A DNA stretch of 64,000 nt, taken from assembly GCF_900115305.1 (NCBI RefSeq), contig NZ_FOVW01000003.1, positions 186,001 to 250,000 of the forward strand, in the 5' to 3' direction. Position numbers and translations under genes: made by a program. The DNA is from Algoriphagus ornithinivorans (GTDB taxonomy: Bacteria > Bacteroidota > Bacteroidia > Cytophagales > Cyclobacteriaceae). Below the pieces are notes generated by a model. The model searched no databases. It was given only the letters and a program-made list of their open reading frames with translations, and had not been told where the DNA came from. Positions within the stretch are counted from its first letter, which is position 1. The number at the start of each line of letters is the position of its first letter. Below are positions 53,344 through 63,600 of this stretch, piece by piece.

Positions 53344-53715
53344 ATGATTAAGAAAGTCTTGCTATCTATTCTTTCTCTTGCGCTAATACTTATCATAGGG
53401 TTTGAGGCTATTGGACCTGAAAACGAGGAAGGGATGGAATTTGAACCTAGGCAAGAGTTTGACCTTTCGGCCGGAGAAAGCCCAAGGCTTTGGATGCAAA
53501 AACCCAATATCCCGCCACATTTAAATGACACCAACTTCAAAAATATTGAAGGGTGGATTGAAGGATTTCGACAAGTAAAAACTATTCCCTTTTCACAATT
53601 ATACTGTGACCAGCTCTCAAGAAAGAAACAAGGAGATTTTGGAGCTTTATATTACTACTCGAATGGTATGGAAAATGCAAACTTCAATTCAGGGGAGTTG
53701 ATCTATAAAAAATAG
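53344..53715 (+). CDS. Hypothetical membrane-anchored or secreted protein
   Basis: 123 aa from ATG 53344 (MIKKVLLSILSLALILIIGF); an in-frame ATG at 53326 would add six residues. A single N-terminal hydrophobic helix is followed by a Pro- and acid-rich region (ENEEGMEFEPRQEFDLSAGE) and a globular tail with YCDQLSRKKQGDFGALYYYS. I do not recognise a family. It directly follows the DUF2306 gene and may be co-transcribed. Confidence 0.65.
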   Translation: MIKKVLLSILSLALILIIGFEAIGPENEEGMEFEPRQEFDLSAGESPRLWMQKPNIPPHLNDTNFKNIEGWIEGFRQVKTIPFSQLYCDQLSRKKQGDFGALYYYSNGMENANFNSGELIYKK

Positions 53716-53942
53716 ACCCATTCAAACGCCAAGAATTCAAAAACTGAATTTATAGAATCAAACAAGAAGATGGTGGAATTTGTAGCTTCAAATCATTCAG
53801 TAGGTTTCGCTAATACTATAGAATGCTTTGAGAATTTTTTGGCTACAGTTTCACTGTTTACTCTTGAAAGAAAAGAAACCTTAAATACTAAAGAGCGCCA
53901 ATGAGCTTATATTGTATCATATATACCTTTAAAAATTTTATA

Positions 53943-55109
53943 ATGAGAAGACTAATCCTAACACTTATTTTTCAATTTGTACTTACAATTGTCTACAGTC
54001 AAAACAATCGGGCAAGAGATTTAGGAATCCCCTTGGATGGAAAAACAGGAAAACTCAATGCCATCACTGATGTCAAAGGCTTAGAAGTCGGGCATACCAC
54101 ATTGATATCCGGAGAGGGAGAATTGATAGTAGGGGAAGGTCCTGTCCGAACAGGAGTGACCACTATTTTCCCCAGAGGCAAGCAATACGATCCAGTATTC
54201 GCTGGCTGGTATAGCCTAAACGGAAATGGGGAAATGACAGGAACTACTTGGGTGGAAGAATCCGGCTTTTTGGAAGGACCGATTGCCATTACCAATACCC
54301 ACAGTGTGGGTATAGTCAGAGATGCGGTGATAGAATGGGAGTTTAAAAACAATCATTTTGATCCATTACCAGATGAACCAGACGTATTTTGGGCTTTGCC
54401 TGTAGTAGCCGAAACTTACGATGGGGATTTGAATGACATCAATGGCTTCCATGTTAAAAAAGAACATGTTTTTGCTGCTTTGGAAAATGCAAAATCCGGA
54501 CCTGTTGCAGAAGGTAACGTCGGCGGTGGAACCGGGATGATCTGTCATCAATTCAAGGGAGGCATAGGTACCTCCTCGCGTGAAATTATGATCAATAATA
54601 CCACCTACACCTTAGGCGTGCTTGTGCAGGCCAATTATGGCACTCGTGAATCACTGACCATTGCCGGAGTACCTGTAGGCAAAGAAATTTCCGATCGACA
54701 GATTCTTTTAGATCCATTGAAACACCGGGAAGAAAGAGGATCCATCATTGTGATCGTGGCTACTGACGCTCCGCTGCTTCCCCATCAATTAAAAAGATTA
54801 GCAAGGCGAGTTCCGATTGGAATCAGTCGGGTTGGTGGATATGGAGGGAATGGCTCCGGTGATATTTTCATCGCCTTTTCTACTGCCAATTCAGGGGCTG
54901 CCAATCGAGAAAATGCACAGCAAGTGAGCATGATCCCCAATGATCAAATGTCGGCCCTTTTCCTGGCAACCGCCCAAGCGACAGAAGAATCAATTCTGAA
55001 TGCCTTGGTAGCTGCAGAAACCATGGTTGGAAAAAATAATACGACGGTATACGAACTACCAGAAGACGAAGTCGTCGAGCTGTTAAAGAAGTACGGTAGA
55101 ATCAAATGA
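53943..55109 (+). CDS. P1-family peptidase (DmpA/L-aminopeptidase-D-esterase type), secreted
   Basis: 388 aa from ATG 53943; 14 upstream in-frame codons from 53901 are discarded because MRRLILTLIFQFVLTIVYSQ is a good signal peptide. The family marks are ITDVKGLEVGHTTL near the start, GNVGGGTGMICHQFKGG, and YGGNGSGDIFIAFS with the expected autocleavage Gly304/Ser305, Ser305 becoming the N-terminal nucleophile. Such enzymes remove N-terminal residues from peptides, often with unusual stereochemistry. Likely periplasmic. Confidence 0.9.
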   Translation: MRRLILTLIFQFVLTIVYSQNNRARDLGIPLDGKTGKLNAITDVKGLEVGHTTLISGEGELIVGEGPVRTGVTTIFPRGKQYDPVFAGWYSLNGNGEMTGTTWVEESGFLEGPIAITNTHSVGIVRDAVIEWEFKNNHFDPLPDEPDVFWALPVVAETYDGDLNDINGFHVKKEHVFAALENAKSGPVAEGNVGGGTGMICHQFKGGIGTSSREIMINNTTYTLGVLVQANYGTRESLTIAGVPVGKEISDRQILLDPLKHREERGSIIVIVATDAPLLPHQLKRLARRVPIGISRVGGYGGNGSGDIFIAFSTANSGAANRENAQQVSMIPNDQMSALFLATAQATEESILNALVAAETMVGKNNTTVYELPEDEVVELLKKYGRIK

Positions 55110-56030
55110 TAACCTCAAGATGAAATTCCTTTGCAAAGAAATCTCAGACTAGAAGATGACTATCCAAGGCAACTCATGTGATCTCTTAAAAATTATAAGC
55201 AGATAAAATCAAACATGATTCAAATGTGACCCAGAGAAATAATTATCGATTTTTTGAACAGTTTGGATTTCCTGACAGAGGAGGATAAAGAAGGGATATT
55301 TTATGGGAATGCGGCGAGATTTTTAAAATTGGAAGATTAGCGTGTTTCAAATTCAACCTCTTCAAGATTGAAAGATTGAAGATTGGTTTTTTGATAAAAA
55401 AGGAAATTTCAATATCTGTTTTAACCATTTCAGCCTATCAATCGATGATTCCCAAGGAGCTTGGCCGCTGAAACGAGGAATCAATTCGATTTGTCCCACA
55501 TGGAATGTGGGGTTAAAGACGGAAATTCCCACTTGGTTTTCCCAACCACAACGTGGTTGAATTTGAAGGCCTGTTTGATCAAAACAACAATTCGAATTCC
55601 TAATCCCCACCTTTCCCCGAAAAATAATTCCCCCCTTTTGGGGAACTGTTCATGCCTTTGGTCTTACATCAGAAAGTCTAAAACATAAGTTTTTAACTTC
55701 TAAAATAAATCTGCTGCGTGGATTTTTAACTCATTTTCTTAACTCAATCCTATAAGCAATTAAGACATGACTGCCATTATGACCATTCTCATCTTCAATA
55801 GTTTCAAAGGAGAATAATGCTCATTAAGACCATTCAGCGAAGTATACTCAAAGAAATAATTTTATTTTTTATTATTTAGTGAATAATTATAACGGGGCAC
55901 CATTTTTGTACTACATGGTTGCAATTGACCGGCGAAGAATCAAACAAATTTTTGCGCCAAAAAACTTCAAAACTCCAGATCATAGAGGGATTTCCCGTTT
56001 TTTCAATTGATCACAATTCTAAAAAAACTT
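55110..56030. other. Long non-coding stretch with several hairpins
   Basis: 921 bases without a convincing gene. The middle is filled by short perfect palindromes (55452-55645), and AAGATTG-type short direct repeats occur at 55362-55385. The last ~250 bases are AT-rich and likely hold the promoter of the barrel gene. An open stretch at 55461-55688 follows the palindromes and is probably not coding. Confidence 0.55.
55452..55645. repeat. Cluster of small perfect hairpins, REP-like candidate
   Basis: CCAAG-GAG-CTTGG (55452-55464), CCCACAT-GGA-ATGTGGG (55495-55511), CAACCAC-AAC-GTGGTTG (55543-55559) and TTCCCC-6-GGGGAA (55628-55645). The first three each have exactly a 3-base loop. Resembles intergenic palindromic repeats (REP/BIME type); whether it is repeated elsewhere in the genome cannot be seen here. 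Confidence 0.45.
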
Positions 56031-56600
56031 ATGAAACTGTACTCTTTTGGATTACTAGTTGCCTTTATGATGATGGGCTCTCTAAATGCCCAAAACATCA
56101 ATATTGGCCTTAAAGGTGGGCTTAACAGCTACACGATAGCAAATGGAAATTTTGACCAAAGAATAGGTCTTCACCTTGGACTATTGGGACATATCCATGT
56201 CAGCGATAATTTTGGGTTACAACCAGAAATCTATTATTCCGCTCAGGGAGCAAAATTTGGTAATTCCTCCACGAATCTGAACTTAGACTATATCAACATT
56301 CCAGTACTATTTCAGTATATGTTTGATAATGGATTCAGGCTGCAAGCGGGCCCTCAACTAGGCCTTTTGGTGAGTGCTAATAAAGTTGCTGGCAATAGGA
56401 CAGTCGATGTGAAAAACGACTTCAAAAGTATTGATTTGGGGGTCTCTATTGGAGCCAGTTATATTCACACTCCTTCTGGCTTTGGCTTGGATGCCCGATA
56501 CAATATTGGAACAAGCAATATCAGTGAAATCGCATCCAATAATTACAAAAATCAAGGCTTACAACTCGGTGTTTTCTATCTATTTAATCACACTGATTAA
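56031..56600 (+). CDS. PorT-like outer-membrane beta-barrel protein
   Basis: 189 aa from ATG 56031 (the frame extends to a TTG at 56007). Signal peptide ends at LNAQN. The mature part alternates as amphipathic strands: INIGLKGGLNSYTI, GLHLGLLGHIHVSDNFGLQPE, YINIPVLFQYMF, FRLQAGPQLGLLVSA, and a final LQLGVFYLF, with a C-terminal aromatic-rich strand. This is the standard Bacteroidetes 8-stranded PorT/outer-membrane-beta-barrel layout. Role unknown. Confidence 0.85.
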   Translation: MKLYSFGLLVAFMMMGSLNAQNINIGLKGGLNSYTIANGNFDQRIGLHLGLLGHIHVSDNFGLQPEIYYSAQGAKFGNSSTNLNLDYINIPVLFQYMFDNGFRLQAGPQLGLLVSANKVAGNRTVDVKNDFKSIDLGVSIGASYIHTPSGFGLDARYNIGTSNISEIASNNYKNQGLQLGVFYLFNHTD

Positions 56601-56613
56601 AACTTAATACTAT

Positions 56614-56653
56614 AAAAAGAGGCTGGATCCAGTGGGTCCAGCCTCTTTTTTTT
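56614..56653. terminator. Bidirectional terminator shared by two convergent genes
   Basis: AAAAAGAGGCTGGA (56614-56627), loop TCCAGTGGG, TCCAGCCTCTTTTT (56637-56650), then T. A 14-bp stem with A-run before and T-run after works on both strands; the minus-strand protease stop codon (56652-56654) lies at its edge. Confidence 0.88.
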
Positions 56654-59600
56654 AATTTTTCCCATTCTTAAAACTCAAATCCGGATAAGCCGGTGGCGTT
56701 GGTACCGGCCGTGGGTCTTTTTGAATCAACTCTTTCAAATGCTCAATCGCTGCATCCAATTGAGCGTCTTTCCCTTCGAAAGTTGCCTTAGGCAGATTGA
56801 TGACTTCGATATCAGGAATAAAACCAACTCCCTCAATCAGCCATTCTGTTCCATTTTCGGTTTCTCCATATACCCCATTCATCGGAGCCCGGGCAATTCC
56901 ATTATCTGAAAGCGTATTCACTCCTGAAAGCCAAACTTCTCCTCCCCAAGTTCTCGCACCAATAGCTTTGCCTAAGCCTAATCTTCTGAAGCCTTCGGCA
57001 AAAGCCTCTCCATCAGAAGCGGTAAACTCGTCCACTAGCAAAACCAAATGCCCTCGGAAAGCATAATTCATGTTCCAGTAAGGTTCTCCAGTGCGACTTT
57101 TCCAATAGAAGAAGGCTTCACGCATCAGCTTTTCCAGAATGAAAGAGTCTATGTTTCCTCCTCGATTGTGGCGTACATCGATGACCAAGCCTTTTTTCTT
57201 AAACTGTGGATAAAAATCCCGATACCATTGGCCAATATCCCCTGAGGTCATGGCTCTCAAATGCACATAGCCAATATCTCCATTGGATTTGGCTTCGGTT
57301 TCCAATCTTCGGGTGTACTCCCAATCGTTGTATCGTAGGTTGCTTTCTTGTCCCGAACTCATAGGCTCGATTATAAAGTCTCCTTTTCCAGCTATTGCAA
57401 GCCGAACTTGCTTTCTGGCCTTATCACGAAGCAAAACCTGCATATCCGCTACTTCCAAAACAGATGTGCCGTCGATATGTGTGATCACATCGCCTGTTTG
57501 AATGCCGAAAGCAGGATGGGACAGAGGCGACTTTTCATCAGGATAGTCAGGATCGCTTTGGAAGATGTAGTCGATCCTGTAACCTTGATTAGTCTTAGTG
57601 AAAAGCCCTCCCAGCATTCCAAACTGAATATTGTCATCTCCATCCCGGGTATCACCTCCACGAACGGAAGTATGCAAAACGGAAAGCTCACCAATCAGCT
57701 CTCCTATCACATCTGAAAGCTCATTTCGGGTAGTCACTCTATCTACTAGAGGAAGGTATTTCTCGTACATTTTATCCCAGTCCACCCCATGCATGCCTGC
57801 GTCGTAGAAATAATCCCGCTCCATACGCCAAGCATCAGTGTAGATTTGCTTCCAGTCTTCCCGAGGGTCTATACTGAACCTCCAGCCATTCAGGTCCAAC
57901 TTATTTTTGGATAAATCCGAAACAGGAGAGGCACCTAATTCTACCAAAAAATGATTGGCTCCTTGCCGAAGCAAAGCATATTTGTTGTTGGCTGAAACTG
58001 CATAACTGTTGATCTTGTCTGCGAAAACTTTCTGCTCTGCCTTTTCAGAAATCGGAGTCATCATCAGTGCAGGCTCATCTTCATTGGAAGCTCCACCTCC
58101 GTAATAAACTCCAGGACCTGGACCAACTCGGTGGTAGTACAAGGCCTTATCTGTCACGATCAGATTTTTGTAATTTCCCGCTGGAACGGGTACTTCCTGT
58201 ACGCGCTCCATCAGCCCCTCCTCATCGATCTTCACGCTTACTGGACCCTCTAATTTTTTCTCCTCAGCTTTCAGCTCATTTTTTGGAGTGAAAGGAGAGA
58301 TCAGGCCCTTTTGGAGTGGAATGTGATAGATTTTCATCTGCTTTTCCCAAAATGGTTCCGGCTGACGCTGCCCCCATGGACTTCCCACTTTAGTCTCGAA
58401 ATTCCGGTCTGAAAGGAAATAAATCCACTTCCCATCCGCGCTCCATTGCGGGTTGAGACTGTTGGTGCGATCGGAAGTCAGGGTAACTCGCTTTTCCGTA
58501 GTCGGATTGAAGACAAAGAGTTGGGTAAAGGTATTGGAAGCTGCCTGCCCATAAGCCAGCCATTGGCTGTCAGGTGACCAAGACATACTGCCATGCAGGT
58601 CTTCATCTGTGAGGTTGGCTTTGACTGCTTTTCCTGTGCCAAGATTTCTAATCCAAAGGTCATTGTTGAGATCGATCCAAGCCAGCCATTTTCCATCTGG
58701 AGAAGGTGTCAAATTGAATCGAAGCGTGGATCCATTATCTGTCAATTGCTTTCCCTGATCCAAACCCAAACCAGAGTATTGATGAATTTCAAACTCCCCG
58801 CTTTCATCGGAAAAGGTCAAAATATCCTTGGAATCTGTTGTAAAAACTGCATCTCGATACCGCACCCCATCTTTTCTACTTAGGCGAATCATTCTTCCAT
58901 CCTTTGCAGGAAAGACAAAAACCCGACCTCGGGCAGTCAGGGCCACTTTTTCTCCATCATTAGACACAGAAATATTGGTGATATAGCTGGCAGGATTGTC
59001 TACCCAATTTTCCCTCAACTGATCAAAATCCGACACTAGATTGATCGCAATTTTTCGGGATTCGCTTTGTCCCAAATTCATTTGAAACAGATCCGCTCCT
59101 GAACGATAAACCAGAGTATTTCCAGAAAGGGAATACTCCCTCACATCATAAGATACTTCTTTGGTGTGCTGTTGTATATCTGAGCCATCCGGTTTCATGG
59201 ACCAGACATTCTGAATGCCATCCCTAGAGGAAATGAAATAGACACGTCCTTGGTGAAAAATAGGATGATGGTCTTCGCCAGCGTAATCTTTGGTTAATTT
59301 AACCGCCTCCGCGGCTCCATTACTGTATTTCCAAAGTTTTCTGGCTGTTCCTCCTTGATAGCGCTTAGTGACATTATTGTGATAGGTAGGCCTTACAAAA
59401 AAGTAGGTATTCGATTCTCTATCAAAACTTCCCTCAGCGGCCATTTCCAAAGGAAGAACTTCCTTTACTCTAGAATTTACATCTACCACAACGGTCCTCA
59501 GTCGGGGCAAAGTAGAATATTGATTGGTGGTATAAGCCAATTCTGTGGATGATCTCCAAGCTACAGGGATAGATGCAGAGGGTTCGTAAGTCAATCTTTT

Positions 59601-59900
59601 GGGTAAACCTCCGGAAATCGGCATTACATATACCTCGGTAGGACCTTCATAGCTGGCAGCGTACGCAACCCATTTTCCGTCGGGGGAGATTTTGGGGTCG
59701 GACTCATCCCCTGGATGCGTGGTTAGGCGAGTAGCCATTCCGCCGGACACCGGTGCAGTCCAAATATCTCCCTCTGCTACAAAAACCATGGTATTTTCAT
59801 GCAAATCCGGATGCATAAAATATCCCGGTTTTTCTTGGGCATTAGATTGATTATAAAAAATAGAGATAAACAAAAACGATAGTATGGTCGCCTTATACAT
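56652..59900 (-). CDS. Tricorn-like S41 protease, secreted
   Basis: 1082 aa with a signal peptide (SNAQ). Order: TolB/PD40-type propeller (~25-330; KISPDGKWVAYAASYEG), a second propeller (~330-540; NPQWSADGKWIYFLSDR), a C1/core region (~670-740), a PDZ domain (~750-850; GDVITHIDGTSVLEVAD) and an S41 catalytic domain with Ser962 in FTASDGEAFAEGF, together with RHNRGGNIDSF and GARTWGGEVW. This corresponds to tricorn proteases, which cut peptides to short products. Likely periplasmic. It converges on the barrel gene through the shared terminator. Confidence 0.9.
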   Translation of the reverse strand: MYKATILSFLFISIFYNQSNAQEKPGYFMHPDLHENTMVFVAEGDIWTAPVSGGMATRLTTHPGDESDPKISPDGKWVAYAASYEGPTEVYVMPISGGLPKRLTYEPSASIPVAWRSSTELAYTTNQYSTLPRLRTVVVDVNSRVKEVLPLEMAAEGSFDRESNTYFFVRPTYHNNVTKRYQGGTARKLWKYSNGAAEAVKLTKDYAGEDHHPIFHQGRVYFISSRDGIQNVWSMKPDGSDIQQHTKEVSYDVREYSLSGNTLVYRSGADLFQMNLGQSESRKIAINLVSDFDQLRENWVDNPASYITNISVSNDGEKVALTARGRVFVFPAKDGRMIRLSRKDGVRYRDAVFTTDSKDILTFSDESGEFEIHQYSGLGLDQGKQLTDNGSTLRFNLTPSPDGKWLAWIDLNNDLWIRNLGTGKAVKANLTDEDLHGSMSWSPDSQWLAYGQAASNTFTQLFVFNPTTEKRVTLTSDRTNSLNPQWSADGKWIYFLSDRNFETKVGSPWGQRQPEPFWEKQMKIYHIPLQKGLISPFTPKNELKAEEKKLEGPVSVKIDEEGLMERVQEVPVPAGNYKNLIVTDKALYYHRVGPGPGVYYGGGASNEDEPALMMTPISEKAEQKVFADKINSYAVSANNKYALLRQGANHFLVELGASPVSDLSKNKLDLNGWRFSIDPREDWKQIYTDAWRMERDYFYDAGMHGVDWDKMYEKYLPLVDRVTTRNELSDVIGELIGELSVLHTSVRGGDTRDGDDNIQFGMLGGLFTKTNQGYRIDYIFQSDPDYPDEKSPLSHPAFGIQTGDVITHIDGTSVLEVADMQVLLRDKARKQVRLAIAGKGDFIIEPMSSGQESNLRYNDWEYTRRLETEAKSNGDIGYVHLRAMTSGDIGQWYRDFYPQFKKKGLVIDVRHNRGGNIDSFILEKLMREAFFYWKSRTGEPYWNMNYAFRGHLVLLVDEFTASDGEAFAEGFRRLGLGKAIGARTWGGEVWLSGVNTLSDNGIARAPMNGVYGETENGTEWLIEGVGFIPDIEVINLPKATFEGKDAQLDAAIEHLKELIQKDPRPVPTPPAYPDLSFKNGKN

Positions 59901-60686
59901 AGATTAATGATTTAATTAGTATCTAAGAAATCTAAGAAGAAAAAAGGAAAGTACTTTCGACGGAATACCAAAAATAATTATTCGGTATCTACCCTTATTC
60001 GCTCAGGAGTCAAGACTTGCTGTTGCTTATCCCCAAAAAAGGATTTTGTGAATATTAAAAAATCTTCTGTTTTCTATCTGTCTTTAAAACAAGCTAGTTC
60101 AGTCAGAATTTATTGTTTAAAATATTTTTTCTTGCGAGTATTATTTTATAACTTACTGTATATCAATTTCTTAAAACAATCAAAGATTGGATGCCTTGTT
60201 GCCTTCTGAAGAAAAAGAAAAAGCTGATTTAAATTATTGTAAATGTATAATTGAAGTTGGTATAATTGGTCTTATAGGCATCTCTATTTTGACTTTAAAT
60301 TATAGCCTCTCCCAGTTGATCAATCTTCAATTATGGAAATCCTTTTTAGAAGCCAATTAAAATGATTATTGTGATTTTCGAGAATGCTCTCCTCCCCATT
60401 ATTGGTACATCATTTTAAGTGTCCTCTATTCTTAAACAATTACACCGTAGAGGGGTAATTATTGATGCAATTTTTTTATCCTGGTAATAGAGATCTTAAA
60501 TATCATTTTAGATTGAAAGAAATCTTAACCCTTACTAAATGAAATAAAGAAATTTTTAAGCTATTGCTACAATTCGTACATTAATGCTGAAATTCAGGCT
60601 TTTGGAAAAAATAGAATCTTTTGAAATGTCTTTCTTATTAAAGCTGAAATTGAAAATTTGTCAACCCATCGCCTAATCTAGGTTTC
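59901..60686. other. Long AT-rich intergenic region between divergent genes
   Basis: 786 bases between the minus-strand protease and the plus-strand kinase, where both promoters must lie. One short reading frame (TTG 60187 to TAA 60360, 57 codons, containing CIIEVGIIGLIGISILTL) looks like a lone membrane helix; it has no ATG and no recognisable relative, so I do not call it a gene. No hairpin with T-run, tRNA or tandem repeat was found. Confidence 0.5.
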
Positions 60687-63600
60687 ATGAAATCAATTTT
60701 TTTACGAGTTCTTTTTATTACACTTTTTTTTGAAGCTTGCAGTCCACGGGCAGAAGAGGGAAATTCAAGACTTCCTGAAGATTTACAGCCCCCTAATAAA
60801 ACCACCCTTTCCGATTTATCGGAAGAACAAAAGCCTAAACAGTTTAGCCTGGGAGTAGAGTCTGGTCCGGAAATAGTTTCATTAGTCAGTCAAAGCCAAA
60901 ACGGGATTGACCCTCCCTATAGGGTGGAATTGCCTAAACTCAGAAACGAAGACGGTGAAGTTATTTTGGATGCTCAAGGGGATCCTTATTTCCTTGGTGC
61001 AGGAGGATTGTCACAGTTTAATAAGTACACTTCAGATGATGGATTGGCATTAGACGCCATTCACTGTGCCATTACAGATAGCAGAGGCCATATTTGGTTT
61101 GGCACGAATGGAGGAGGGCTGAGTAGGTTTGATGGAGTGGAATTTACCAATTACAAAAAAATCCACGGACTACCCAGCATCACCATCAGAAGCATTTTTG
61201 AAGACTCCAAAGGAAATATCTGGATCGGTACCGCAGATGGTGGATTAAGCAAGTTTGATGGAAAGTCATTCACTAATTATCTGGCAGACCAACTTGGAAG
61301 TCTTGTTATATGGGCTATAGGTGAAGACAATGAAGGAAACCTGTGGTTTGGCACAGACAGGGCAGGAGTCAGTAAATACGATGGAGAAAAATTCACCAAT
61401 TTCTCTACTGAAAATGGCTTAGGAAACGATATAGTTATCAGTATTCTTAAGGATAAGGATGGCAATATGTGGTTTGGCACCTATGGAGGAGGTGTCAGCA
61501 AATACGACGGAAAAACCTTCAAAACTTATACCCTTAAAGACGGATTGTCATCTGATCGAATCAGATCTATTTTTCAAGACAGTAAAGGTACCATTTGGAT
61601 GGGGACCTTAGGAGGAGGCCTGACCAAATACGATGGAAAAAGCTTCCAAACAATCGGGATAAAAGAAGGATTAGCTGGATCGGTTGTACGCTCGATTTCT
61701 GAGGACAAAGACGGAAATATTTGGTTTGGAACGGACAGAGGTGCCAGTCTTTGGGATGGAAAAAGATTTAAAACTTACACCACTGAACAGGGCTTGGCAG
61801 GAAATAACATTCAGGATATGACCCTGGATTCTGGAGGGAAAATGTGGTTTTGTACCGACGGAGGTGGAGTCAGCAGGTTGGATGGATTTGGTTTTACGAG
61901 TTTTACAACGAGCCATGGAATCTCCGGAAATATCATTCTAAGCGGAATTGAGGACCAAAAAGGGAATCTTTGGTTTGGTTCGGCAGATGGTGGTATTAGT
62001 AAATTTGACGGACAGTCTTTCACATCTTATTACCCTTCCCAAGGACTCGCTGGGGAAATAGTTTTTAGTATTCTGGAGGATAGGTCAGGAAAAATATGGA
62101 TAGGCACTGCTGGGGATGGCCTGAGTATTCTGGACGATAAAAAATTCACTAATTATTCGGTGGATCAAGGGTTACCCTCCAATGAAGTTTATGCCTTGGT
62201 GGAAACACAAGACGGATCTATCTGGATAGGGACTGATAATGGAATTTTAAAATATCAGGAAGGAGAACTCCTTCACTTTACTTCAGAACATGGAATGGCC
62301 GGAGATGGAATTATCAGCATCCTGGAAGATCGGGAGGGGATTCTCTGGATAGGTACATTTGACGGAGGCCTGAGCCGATTTGATGGAGAAACTTTCATCA
62401 ACTTTACCACTAATCAAGGCTTGATCGATAATGGAGTGAATCGCATTAAAGAAGACCAAGACGGAAATCTGTGGATAGGCACCACTTCTGGATTCAGTTT
62501 TTTAAGTAAAACAAAGAAAGAAAGCATTGCTAGTTGGGACCCATCAAAAGGGGCGCTTTTTCAATCTTATAACAGTCAAGATGGACTTCCTGACAACAAT
62601 GTTCTTCAAATCGTGGATCTTCCCGGGAACAAGATGGCAATTGGCACCAATCAGGGAATTTCCATCTTCGACTTTTTCCCGGATTCAGTGGATGCTATCC
62701 AAAATCTGCAGATTTATAATTCGGATAATGGATACCCGGTCAAAGATTTGACTGATGGGCAAAATGCCATGTTTTTAGATTCCAAGGGTATTCTCTGGGC
62801 AGGGACAGGAAGCGTCAAAACAGGACTGGCGAGAATTGACCTAGAAAAAATTTCCAGAAATGATTCCAAACCCAAGCTACTTATCAAACAAATAAGGCTC
62901 AATGAAGAAGTTATCTCTTGGGAAACCTTGGCACCGAGCAAAATTTCTAATCAAGCGGCCAAAACCACCGAGGAATTACTGACCTTCAAAAAAATCCTCA
63001 ATACGGAAGAAGAAAGTGATCTACAGGAACGCTTCAAGGGAATTACCTTTGATAAAGTCAGTGAATTTTTCCCGGTTCCTATCAACCTCACACTTCCTTA
63101 CAAACACAACCATCTCAATATTGAATACGGGACCAATGAATTGTCCAGACCATTCTTGATAGAGTATCAATACATTCTGGAAGGCTATGATGAGGATTGG
63201 AGTCCGGTACTTAAAAGGACATCCGCTACCTTTGGTAATATTCAGGAGGGAGATTACACTTTTAAAGTTCGAGCAAGATACTCAGGACCCGCAATTGAAG
63301 AAGGGGCTGATTGGACCGAAGCGACCTTATATTCTTTCACCGTTTTGCCCCCTTGGTATAGAAGCTGGTGGGCCTATTTGGGCTATGCAGCTCTTTTCCT
63401 TTCACTCCTTTATCCTATCAATATTTACCAAAGGAATAGGGTTCTGAAGGCAGAGAGAGAAAAGGCCAAGGAAAGGGAACTCGAGCATGCCAAAGAAATT
63501 GAAAAAGCTTACGAAGATTTAGCTTCTGCACATGAAAATTTAAAGGCTACCCAATCCCAACTGATACAGGCTGAAAAAATGGCTTCCTTGGGTGAGTTGA

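Noticed and set aside
55461..55688. 75-codon ORF in the hairpin region
   Set aside because: It runs straight through the palindromes, and the composition looks like translated hairpins; no signal peptide, motif or family resemblance.
60187..60360. Small membrane peptide gene
   Set aside because: Only a TTG start, 57 codons, preceded by a stop just upstream, no relative recognised and no RBS-like context; reported only as content of the intergenic region.
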